Shown: in pieces, positions 55,697 to 64,000 of the stretch
How the letters are laid out: each line of letters opens with the position of its first letter
Numbering within the stretch: position 1 is the stretch's first letter
Source: Clarkia xantiana subsp. parviflora
Lineage: Eukaryota > Streptophyta > Magnoliopsida > Myrtales > Onagraceae
Direction: 5' to 3'
DNA length: 64,000 bases
Assembly: GCA_036873135.1 (NCBI GenBank)
Contig: JAPTYO010000008.1
Coordinates: 31,336,761-31,400,760, forward strand
The notes under the pieces: generated by a model
The model's database searches: none
The model's input: only the letters and a program-made list of their open reading frames with translations
Told to the model about the DNA's origin: nothing
Position numbers and translations under genes: made by a program

Positions 55697-56245
55697 GTAA
55701 ATATCTTGAATAGGGAAACAAATATACCGACAATATATTTTCTTAATATTTTAAGCAACTAAATTTTCAATAATATATTAATCCCTTTAAATTATCTAGA
55801 TATATTGATAGTTATATATATATTTCTATATATTAATGTGAACCTATCCTAATATTTCCAATTATAGATATATTGTTACCCTTAATAAAAATTAAAATAT
55901 GGTAAACAATAATTCTAATTGTTTCGGCTGAAATACACATTACTTGGGGCCTAAGAAGTTAAAAATTGTACCTTGTAATTCCTATAGGGTTCGGCCAAAA
56001 ACATGAAATTGGAGACAATTGGTTAAACTTCAAGATCAAATTTTAATAAGATCTACAATCCAATGTTGATTTTGATAAAAGTCACATTTTTCTTGGGGAT
56101 TATGAACATCAATTTTATTAGAGCATCATGAAAATTTCGGCACCATCAACATAAAAATTTCAAAAATTTACATCTTTAAATTTTCTGCCAAAATTTTAAA
56201 TTTTCAAGAACATCAATTTATCAAAATCAAGAACTTCTAACACAG
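55491..56245 (-). other. Copia-2 leader, second part, with long AT microsatellite
   Basis: It continues the copia-2 leader interrupted at 20204. A (TA)n run of about 72 bp is at 55618-55689, at the same leader position as the (TA)n in copia-4 near 21410. The open frame across it codes only Tyr-Ile repeats and is not a gene. Confidence 0.8.
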
Positions 56246-56257
56246 GCTCTGATACCA
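56246..56257 (-). promoter_or_regulatory. Copia-2 primer-binding site
   Basis: TGGTATCAGAGC on the minus strand, one base from the LTR at 56259. It fixes the orientation and 5' end of copia-2. Confidence 0.92.
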
Positions 56258-56258
56258 C

Positions 56259-56390
56259 TGTTGGATTACGGGGTTGATTACTACAGAAACATAAACACAG
56301 GTATCTGCTTGTAATCAGAATTACACAGCGGAAGATGTGCACATACCTTAAACCTTTTCCGTAGTCCCAAGGATCCTGCTGATGGAGTTC
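56259..56390 (-). repeat. Copia-2 5' LTR, truncated
   Basis: 132 bp from TGTTGGATTACGG. It aligns with the reverse complement of the copia-1 LTR end until GGAGTTC at 56390, where it stops abruptly against copia-8. Confidence 0.87.
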
Positions 56391-56850
56391 AAATCTTCAA
56401 AAGGATCCGTGCGTGTATTATAAGACCTCCGGGTCTAAGTATGTCATCTTAACCTTATACGTGGACGGCATACTCATTGCTGCAAACAACGTGAGTTTCA
56501 TGAACAAGTCAAAGTCCTGGTTAGCATATGTATTTGAGATGAAAGACATGGGAGAGGCCACGTATATCTTGGGCATTAAAATTGCTAGAGATCGGGCTAC
56601 CCGGAAATTATGTCTATCTCAAGAAGCCTATATCAACAAATTGATATGCCAAACCCGTGGATGCGCCGGTAGTGTTTGGGTGCGCACTGTCAAAACGTGA
56701 CGGCCCCAAGAACCTGGCAAACTGCGAACAGATGAAGGGTGCAGAGTATTTTAGCATGGTTGGTAGTTTGATGTACGTCATGCACTGCACCCGTCCGGAT
56801 ATCTGTTACGTTGTAGGCCTAGTAGCACGTAAAACTGCTTGGATTGCGTA
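56391..56850 (+). pseudogene. Copia-8 reverse transcriptase fragment
   Basis: 56413-56700 reads YVDGILIAANNVSFMNKSKS and YILGIKIARDRATRKLCLSQ; the second catalytic Asp of YVDD is Gly. A small deletion near 56645 removes about 30 bp and shifts the frame, and 56657-56850 continues with DGPKNLANCEQMKGAEY and ICYVVGLVAR. It then joins the gene's last codons through an AGCACGT repeat. Clearly dead. Confidence 0.85.
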
Positions 56851-57640
56851 GGGTTTAGAAATGGCATGTATCTGTGATAACATTTTGATATTAGAAAGTT
56901 ACATTTTGTAAGAGAAAGAATTGCAACTGAGTTTATGATCAATCGACGTCATAATATTTTGATTACATCAAATTTACGGTCTATAAACTGAGTCGTAGGA
57001 GGACGCAATCCTCTGCCAAACAATGTCGAATGTGGGCATTACCTAGTCACGCAGGTACGGCCGTCTTGCGGTGGAGGGAGGCCTCTACTATGCAAGACTG
57101 GCTAAGAATCAGGGGGATAAACCTGATTACGCATAACGATTATCTATTTTCGAAGTAACTCGACATGATCTTCGTCCTCCAGATCGCCGTGATGAACTCC
57201 GTTCGTCATAAATCCACATTCTGGGCTAGATGAAAATATATGATAGCATGATTGACATGTCCCATCCCTTTTGACCCAAAAGGTTCAGGTATGCTATCAA
57301 CGCGTGCTTCATACTATGCGTGCCATGTTAGACCACGGGGTCACAGCTCGGTTGTGCTAGGAAAAGAATCCTCGTGATTCTGGCAGATGCAAATTTCTTC
57401 ACCTCGAGCGTGTGATTGATCCCGGGAGCCTTATGAAGAGGCACCCAAAGTATCCTCATGGACTCAGAACTCATACCTAAGGTCAGGCCCAATGCTCGCT
57501 TCCTGGCGTACGAGCGTAGTGCTGAACAAAAAGGCCCAGTGACCATGTCTTTGGAAACCGGTTGAGTTTGACTAATGGTATGAGCGATGGGGATGGTCAA
57601 GTTCACCTGTAAATCACTGATTCTTGTATTCACTAGGTGA
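56851..57640 (+). other. Copia-8 3' tail
   Basis: Homologous to 4608-5400 of copia-1. The reverse strand has an open frame (57633-57328) homologous to those antisense to copia-1 and copia-2 tails; status unproven. Confidence 0.7.
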
Positions 57641-57849
57641 TATAGAATTGGAGAAATCGAGATCTAGGAATCCTCAGATTAACTAGAGAGAGCAAATCAA
57701 CTCACATTCTTTATTCAATTCCTCAAAAACAAAAAGTAGTTAGAACCTTACTATATATAGTAAGTTCTGTTATTACCCGGGTAAAATAAAGACAGAAGAA
57801 AGCACCCTAAACTTTTAATAACATGCAAGGAAGTCCTTATACTTCTATA
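57641..57849 (-). repeat. Copia-7 3' LTR
   Basis: 209 bp, from TATAGAATTGG on the left to ACTTCTATA on the right (plus strand). The beginning on the element strand, TATAGAAGTA, equals that of copia-3. The boundary is inferred from this and from where tail homology to copia-1 stops; no second LTR is available. Confidence 0.75.
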
Positions 57850-57859
57850 TTCACCCAGA

Positions 57860-60574
57860 TCACTTTCCTCCTTCCTCTTCTGTTCTAATTTCTTCCTCCT
57901 CAGCTGCTGCAACATCTTCGTGCTTTGCGGCTTTCTGGAAAATATTACGCACTCCAAAACCAGGCAGAAGATGATAATGTTGTTGCTTGCTCAACGCTTT
58001 GGTCAGAATGTCTGCAATTTGTGACTTTGTTCCCACATGGATTGGATTAACCAAACCTTCTTGAAGCTTTGATCTTACGAAGTGACAATCAAGCTCAATG
58101 TGCTTAGTGCGTTCATGAAACATCAGATTGTTAGCAATGTGTATTGCTGCTTGATTATCACAGTGCAGCTTTATAGGTTTCTGAACTTGAACTCCCAATT
58201 CTTCAAGTAAGCCTTGTACCCAAACCAGCTCTACAGTAGCCTTCCTCATACTCCGATATTCAGCTTCTGCACTGGATAATGAAATTGTATGCTGCTTCTT
58301 TGATTTCCAAGAGACTGCGCTATCTCCTAACTTGACACAGTACCCTGATATGGATTTCCGTGTGAATGAACAAGTAGCCCAATCGCTGTCACAGAATACA
58401 TTCAAAACTTCAATGTTTGAATTAGCTGAAAGCAGCAATCCTTGTCCAGCAGTCCCTTTTATGTATCTAATCACTCTCCTTGCTGCAGCTAAATGTGATT
58501 TCTTAGGAGTGTGAACAAATTGACTGAGAACTTGCACAGAATAAGTAATGTCTGGACGAGTCATAATGAGATACAAAAGACGTCCCACTAGTCTCCTATA
58601 TGCTTCAACATCCTCCAGCAACAAATCATCTTGATTAATACCAAAATGTTTGTCAAAATCCACAGTAGTAAGCTTCAAATTCGTTTCCATGGGAGTAGGA
58701 GTAGGATTAGCTTCAAATAAGCCAGCTTCATGAACTAACTCCAGAGCATACTTCCTCTGGTTTAAAACCAAACCCTTAGAAGAACGAGCAACTTCAATTC
58801 CCAGGAAGTACTTTAGACTCCCTAGGTCCTTTAGCTTGAAATGTGACTTGAGAACACCCTTCAAGTCATCAATGAGGCTAGCATCTGACCCACTAATAAG
58901 CATATCGTCTACATACACAAGGAGATGAACTTTCCCTTTATTTGTAAATTTACTGAATAAAGAGTAGTCTCTCTTACTCTGTATGTACCCATGGGCCAAA
59001 AGAGACTGTGTTAACTTCAAGTTCCACTGTCTTGAAGCTTGTTTGAGTCCATAAAGTGACTTCAAAAGCCTGCAAGCCTGCCTTCTTCCAGTCTGTTTTT
59101 CAAACCCTTCTGGAATCTCCATATAAACCTCTTCTTCTAAATCTCCTTGAAGAAAAGCATTGTTAACATCCAATTGATAAATGGGCCAACACCTGACAGC
59201 AGCAATGGAGAGCAATGTTCTTACTGTGACCATCTTAACCACAGGAGAAAAGGTCTCTTTAAAGTCTGTGCCTGCCTTTTGAGTGTACCCCTTTGCTACC
59301 AACCGAGCCTTATATCTATCCAAGGATTCATCAGCATTGAACTTGAGTTTGTAAATCCACTTGCACCCAATCACCTTATTTACAGGAGGTAAATCAACAA
59401 TTCTCCAAGTATGATTGTCTTCTAATGCCTTGATTTCTGATTGCATAGCAATATTCCAATTGGTGTCCCTGGCAGCCTCCTTATAATTGTAAGGCTCATG
59501 CAAGTCTGAAATGGCACTCAGAAAGCACCTATACGAAGGAGAGAGCATATCATATGTAATGAAGCTGCATTGCATCACATAATCATTGGTCCACCTTGGT
59601 GGATTTATAGTTCTAGGAGGTCTTCTTGGTGGCTGTGGTGGTGAAATCGACTGCACATTCACCTCATCAGGGTTAATAACAGGTGCAGGTGGTATATGAA
59701 GCTCATCAGAAGCAGGTGGTTCAGACTCCTCTTCATCAGTTGGAGTTGCTGTTGCATCATCTGCAAAACCATCCCCATCATCATCATCAATAAATGGGTT
59801 GTTTGGAGTCGAAGAAATCACCTCATCAACCAGAAGCTGTCTAAATTCTCTCCTTGACAGAGAGAAAGGGAAAATGTGTTCTTTGAAATGCACATCTCTG
59901 CTGACAAACAACTGTCGTGTGTGAACATTCAACAACTTATATCCCTTCTATGTTTGTGAATAACCAAGAAACACAGAGGGTACAGATCTTGCCCCAAACT
60001 TATCTGTGCTAACCAAGTCAGTAGAAAAACAAAGTGAACCAAACACCCGTAGATGTGAAGGATCAAACTTCTTTAAATGAAGCAATTCAAAGGGCAATTG
60101 ACCATCCAAAACAGGCATCATGTTAATTAAGTAGCAGGTAGTATGAACACAGAAGTTCCAATACTTGTCAGGAACCTTAGCCTGCAGTTTGAGTGCTCTA
60201 GCAACCTCAAGAAGATGGCGATGTTTCCTTTCCACTATCCCGTTCTGTTGAGGTGTGTGAGTGCAACTTGTTTGATGAAGAATCCCCAGGGAATTAAACA
60301 AGTCTTTCACTGAGGAATTCACAAATTCAGTCCCATTATCAGATCTACAGACCTTGACCTTCATCTCAAACTGCGTTTGAACTCTTGCAAGGAAGTTTTT
60401 AACATGAAACTGAACTTCATATTTGAATTTTAAGAAATAAACACAAGTATGCCTTGTGTAATCATCAACAATAGTCAGGAAATATCGAAAACCTTCAATA
60501 GTAGTAACCTTATATGGCCCCCACAAATCCATGTGTATTAAGTCAAAAGGAGAATGGACTTGAGAAACACTCAA
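57860..60574 (-). pseudogene. Copia-7 integrase, reverse transcriptase and RNase H
   Basis: 60574-59948 carries integrase: HMDLWGPYKVTT, RSDNGTEF and QQNGIVERKHRHLL. A TAG at about 59948-59950 interrupts SQ-KGYKLL (likely CAG to TAG), after which the same frame is open for 691 codons: linker, [42 protein letters not shown] (58915-58904), CDSDWATCSFTRKSISGY, SSAEAEYRSMRKAT and a Glu-rich end at 57860 over the purine tract. The polymerase and RNase H half looks intact. Confidence 0.9.
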
Positions 60575-61345
60575 AGGAAAGGCAATCTAGTTTGTCTTGC
60601 TAAAGGACAAATCATACAATCCTTGACATGTTTATTAGGTTTAATGGAAACTAACTTTAGAAGTTCTGGTAATGGAAGATGTCCCAATCGTCTATGCCAA
60701 AGAGTGGCAGTATCCACTTCATCAACAAAAGCAGCTACTGCATCAGATATAGGATGTCTAGTGTGCACATAAAGTCCCCCCTCTTGTCTACCAATCACCA
60801 TTGAGCCCCCAGTTAAGAAACCCTAAAACTTCATGCAATCAGGAGTAAATTCAATTGTGCAAGACAAATCTCTGCAAAGTTGTGAAACTGATATCAAGTT
60901 AAACTTGAAATTTGGGACCAAAAGCACATTCTTGAGATATAAACTGTCATTGACTAGACAGCTCCTTATGTGTGTCACCATAACAGATTGGCCTGTAGGT
61001 AAAGTAACTCTTCTGACCCCAGTAGAATTCTCCCTGATGTCAAACAACCAATTTTTATGGCAAGTCATGTGGTTGGTGGCACCACTGTCAATAATCCATT
61101 GTCCATTTGTTAACAGACTGGAAGAAGCATTAGGAATGAAAGTACCTGAATTAGAATTCGCCATGTTAGCTCTGAAATCAGAAATTTGGGTATTATTAGT
61201 ACTCATGGGATGATCCATAAGAGCACCATTCACTCCCCCATCATGAATCGTATCACAAGAAGGAGGATTTGCAGCTACCAAAGCTGCCCAACGCCTCTTA
61301 ACCTCTTCTGGAACTCCATTCTTCTTCCAGCAAGAATCCTCATCA
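60571..61345 (-). pseudogene. Copia-7 protease and pre-integrase region
   Basis: 61281-60823 holds the protease site IIDSGATNHMTCHKNWLFD; upstream, at about 61340-61290, residues like CWKKNGVPEEV are the last part of a zinc knuckle. A TAG stops it after CMKF, and the frame continues 60801-60571 with GSMVIGRQEGGLYV and LWHRRLGHLPLPELLKL. A one-base shift near 60573 separates it from integrase. The upstream gag is lost. Confidence 0.86.
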
Positions 61346-61349
61346 TGTA

Positions 61350-61496
61350 TGCATACTAGTCTAGCTTACTTACACTCTAAGTTAGTTAGAAAGTTAGATG
61401 CTCTCTTCTCCTATATATACCTTGATCTACCAATTGTACAAACTGATTTTGGTTGTTAATACATTTGATATTCATCCAAGATCCTCTCTGTTCATA
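61350..61496 (+). repeat. Copia-6 partial 5' LTR
   Basis: 147 bp from TGCATACTAGTCTAGC to CTCTGTTCATA, matching positions 44 to the end of the copia-5 3' LTR. The left end joins copia-7 directly. Confidence 0.9.
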
Positions 61497-61508
61497 TGGT
61501 ATCAGAGC
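61497..61508 (+). promoter_or_regulatory. Copia-6 primer-binding site
   Basis: TGGTATCAGAGC abuts the LTR; the standard initiator tRNA-Met site, without the change seen in copia-5. Confidence 0.92.
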
Positions 61509-62055
61509 AAACGGTATTTTCTTGCTAGTCACGCAACCTCCATTTCTGGTGGATTTCGAGCTTCATTTCCAGGATCTCAGCTCGATTTCGTGTCTTCAAT
61601 CATCAATACGTTGGATTTCGACTCTTTGTAAGTCTTCTAAATCATCAATTGAGTTGTGTTTCAGCTCAATTGAATCTGCATTTGGATCATATCAGCTTAG
61701 ATCAGTCAGTTCTTGCTTTCCAAGCGAATTTCTTCGTCGTTTGCTTCGTCTCCAAGCTCCATCTGATTAGGTGATTGATTAGTTGGATTTCTTGATTACG
61801 ATCATTGATTTCGTGATATTGATCCATTTGCGACTGTTTCTGGATTGGATTGATGCCTAGATTCATTCTGGATAGTTGCGTGATCTTGTTTCTGTTACAC
61901 ATACCTGGTGTTCTTGCTAGTATCACTTGGTGTTGAAGATTCATGAATTTCTGGGATTTCCGTTGGATTTCTGCTTTTGTGGCTGTTAGTTTGTTGAAGT
62001 TTCTTGTTCTTTACGTCAAATTCAGTTGAGTTTCTGGAGATTTGGTCATTGAAAC
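61509..62055 (+). other. Copia-6 leader
   Basis: Non-coding leader, nearly the same as 50090-50635. Confidence 0.75.
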
Positions 62056-62679
62056 ATGGCTAATTACTCGATTGAAGATCCACTATCCTTGCGTCCCTCG
62101 GACACCACTGGATTGTTGCTGATTCCTTTTCAGCTTCAAGGATCAAGCAATTATCATGCATGGAGCACAGCAATCAAGGAGGGACTGCTTGCTGATAGCA
62201 AGTTGATCAATGAGCATAAGGAGAAATAGAAATTGATTGCTTTTCTCTTAGGCTTGAATGAATCATTTGCTCATATTAGAAGTAGTCTCTTGATGAGAAA
62301 ACCATTGCCTTCATTAAGTGTGGCTTTTTCTGTGTTGCTACAAGAGGAAAGTCAACGTGCCATCTCTGGTTTTATAGGGGATTTAGGGGAGGCCACAGCC
62401 CTATACTCTCAAAGGAACTTCATCAATTCAAGAGGTGGTGGAGGATATAACTCAGGTAGCAATGGTTTTAACAATGTTGCTTCTTCCCCAAGGAATTACA
62501 ATGGCAATGGCTCCTCTTCTAATGGGGCTATCCAGGGATCCTATTCAGGTGGTTCCAATGGCAAGGGAAGCAAAGTTGATAAGTCAACTTGGTTTTGCTC
62601 ATTTTGTGGTAAGAAGGGACATAAGTTGGATACTTGTTGGAAAAAGCACCCACACCTTGCACCCTCCTCCTTGAAATGA
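62056..62679 (+). pseudogene. Copia-6 gag with internal deletion
   Basis: The ATG at 62056 begins MANYSIEDPLSLRPSDTTG. After WSTAIKEGLL the sequence jumps to the part matching 51118 of copia-5, losing about 350 bp. A TAG interrupts HKEK-KLIAF. From 62233 the frame is open with the zinc knuckle CSFCGKKGHKLDTC, then ends at TGA just after the stretch ending APSSLK. Confidence 0.87.
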
Positions 62680-62697
62680 CCTTGGAATGCAGCCAAT

Positions 62698-63690
62698 GTG
62701 AGCTTGGATGATGAGAATCCTTCCTCTGTTCTGGTGGAACATGTGGCTGCAGGGGACAAAAGAATCTTTCATGGAACAAAGGAGCAAAGGATTCTTCACA
62801 CTGGCTTGGATGGAAGGGTCCAGCACATTGCCATTCAAGATGACTTTGATCCCCTTTCATTTCAAGAGGATGAGCATATTCGTGTGAACATGGCAGGTAT
62901 ATCCTCCACATCTAGTTCATCTACGATTTGGATTGTAGACTCAGGTGGTACTAACCATATCACTCACCATTTGAGCTGGTTGCACAACATAAGGAAGGCT
63001 GATTCCCCTCATCAATTTGTTCACTTACCAAATGGCAATAAGTGCAAGGTCACTCATATTGGAAGCTGCTCCTTTTCCTCTGGTTTTACCTTGGATGACA
63101 TCCTATATGTGCCTGATTTCAAGTTCAACTTGATCTCAGTGTCTAAGCTTTCTACTCAATTGAATTGCAAAGTTATATTTACTTGTGCAAATATGTTGAT
63201 TCAGGGCCATGTTGGGAAGCCAATGGTGATTGGTGATAGATCCAAAGGCCTTTACATACTCAGGAATTCACTACCTTCAGGTTCAAGTGGCAGCTCATAT
63301 TACTTCAAAGGCAAATAAAGAGGAAGGTTCTTGGCTTTGGCATAGGCGTTTAGGACACATATCATATACTCATTTGGGTCATTTAAATGATGCATTATGT
63401 TTAAATGACTCTTCAAATAAATGTGTCAAACATTGTACCATTTGCCATTTGGCCAAGCAATCAAGATTATCTTTCCCTATTAGTCATTCTCATGCCTCTG
63501 TTCCTTTTGCCTTGGTACATTTGGATCTTTGGGGTCCAAATAAAGTCTCAACAATCAAAGGTTATCAATACTTCCTCACCATTGTGGATGACTTTTCCAG
63601 GGCAACTTGGGTTTTTCTAATGAAGAACAAGAGTGATACCTTCATTCATATTCAAAGCTTCTTAATGATGGTTCAGAATCAGTTTGGAAC
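62698..63690 (+). pseudogene. Copia-6 protease, pre-integrase and integrase start
   Basis: 62698-63318 holds the protease with IVDSGGTNHITHH; the usual DSGATNH has Ala changed to Gly. A shift near 63290 leads into a second frame with WLWHRRLGHISYTHLG and HLDLWGPNKVST. It is cut in integrase at 63690 by the gypsy-D LTR. Confidence 0.87.
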
Positions 63691-64000
63691 TGTTGGATCA
63701 CGGTTGTAACTCCAGTACGTTCTTGACGGAAGCCCGAACTCCTTCGCTCCAAGTAATCCTGCAAGAAGGGGATAGACCGGGCGGTGACCCAGAATCCCTC
63801 TCCGATGCTTAAATGAGTATCTCGGTATAGACTGGCAAACAAGTATGAGTATGTGAATATGAACGTATCAATCTTGAGGTAACTCCTTCCTTTATATAGG
63901 GGAGAGGTCACCTCAGTTACCTGTTGAGATAACTGCCACGTTCCGTCTATCTCGGCCAGTAGCCCACGTTCCGTCTTTTCAGGCCACTTCCCAACTGTGT
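63691..64000 (-). repeat. Gypsy-D LTR, runs off the window
   Basis: It starts TGTTGGATCACGG like the gypsy-B LTR and shares blocks such as GATAGACCGGGCGGTGACCC and CTCTCCGATGCTTAAATGAG, but diverges elsewhere. A minus-strand TATA box (TTTATATA on plus) is at 63891-63898. By analogy with gypsy-B it is the 3' LTR of a minus-strand element, or a solo LTR. Confidence 0.85.

Larger units (their letters stand above)
8173..56390 (-). mobile_element. Copia-2, old Ty1/copia host element split by later insertions
   Basis: This element frames most of the window. On the minus strand: truncated 5' LTR (56390-56259), primer site, leader (56245-55491 and 20204-18700), gag, protease and integrase (18680-16214), polymerase and RNase H (10912-9383), 3' tail, and the first 24 bases of the 3' LTR (8196-8173). 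Copia-4 splits the leader, copia-3 splits the coding region and gypsy-A splits the 3' LTR. Leader sequence left of copia-4 resumes in register to its right, which supports a single element. All its genes carry stops or shifts. Confidence 0.85.
56391..57640 (+). mobile_element. Copia-8 fragment (copia-1 family)
   Basis: It begins inside a polymerase gene at the point corresponding to copia-1 position 3574, then jumps to the 3' tail (56831-57640) and is cut at 57640 by copia-7 in the tail. No LTR is present. It faces copia-2 in opposite orientation. Confidence 0.85.
57641..61349 (-). mobile_element. Copia-7, Ale-like Ty1/copia element, 5' end lost
   Basis: The 3' LTR at 57641-57849 has TA...TA ends. 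The gene reads from polymerase back to the zinc-knuckle region on the minus strand, then ends at 61349 where a partial copia-6 LTR starts. Gag front, leader and 5' LTR are missing. It inserted in the copia-8 tail. Confidence 0.87.
61350..63690 (+). mobile_element. Copia-6, truncated copy of the copia-5 family
   Basis: The 5' LTR lacks its first 43 bases compared with copia-5. Leader, gag, protease, pre-integrase and the start of integrase follow, then gypsy-D interrupts at 63691. An internal deletion removes about 350 bp of gag. Closely similar to copia-5 throughout. Confidence 0.9.

Noticed and set aside
55576..55758. Sixty-codon frame made of Tyr-Ile repeats
   Set aside because: It is the translation of the (TA)n run in the copia-2 leader.
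1..64000. Host protein-coding, tRNA or rRNA genes
   Set aside because: Every readable protein is a retrotransposon domain or the antisense gene of one, and I found no cloverleaf-like tRNA gene. The primer sites are only short complements of tRNA ends.

Overview
The window is a nest of plant LTR retrotransposons. I see no host gene, tRNA, rRNA or CRISPR array in its 64 kb. The organism is a flowering plant with a repeat-rich nuclear genome. The evidence is Ty1/copia elements primed by initiator tRNA-Met, Ty3/gypsy elements of the plant-specific Tat type (a second RNase H plus an extra antisense gene), and short GT-AG introns. I cannot name the species.

Layout. Copia-1 (+, 1-6342, 5' end outside) sits in gypsy-A (-, 6343-8172, remainder left of the window). 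Gypsy-A sits in the 3' LTR of copia-2 (-). Copia-2 is the large host, 8173-56390, split into pieces at 8173-10912, 16209-20204 and 55491-56390. Copia-3 (-, 10913-16208, duplication CTCAC) lies in copia-2 between integrase and reverse transcriptase. Copia-4 (+, 20205-55490) lies in the copia-2 leader. Copia-4 holds gypsy-B (-, 23435-45161, duplication CTGAT), and gypsy-B holds gypsy-C (+, 24379-34811, duplication CCTGA). Copia-4 also carries copia-5 (+, 49889-55256, duplication AGGTT) inside its own 3' LTR. To the right of copia-2 lie a copia-8 fragment (+, 56391-57640), truncated copia-7 (-, 57641-61349), truncated copia-6 (+, 61350-63690), and a gypsy-D LTR that runs out of the window.

How the parts relate. 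Copia-1, -2, -4 and -8 are one family with long leaders, long 3' tails and TG...CA LTRs of about 560-600 bp. Copia-3, -5, -6 and -7 are Ale/Retrofit-like elements with short LTRs (180-210 bp); where termini are intact they are TA...TA. Gypsy-B has gag, protease, reverse transcriptase, two RNase H domains and integrase, damaged by two stop codons and a frameshift. Gypsy-C has gag and protease but no polymerase or integrase. In their place is a second partial gag, yet its two LTRs are almost identical, so it moved recently and probably used proteins made by another element.

Both gypsy-B and gypsy-C carry, antisense to gag between the coding region and the 3' LTR, a homologous multi-exon gene ending in a coiled coil, with a tandem-repeat array beside it. 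These antisense genes, the gag-protease-gag layout and the hairpin-forming repeats of gypsy-C are the most unusual content here. LTR divergence counted by eye agrees with the nesting order: copia-4 is older than gypsy-B and copia-5, and gypsy-B is older than gypsy-C.
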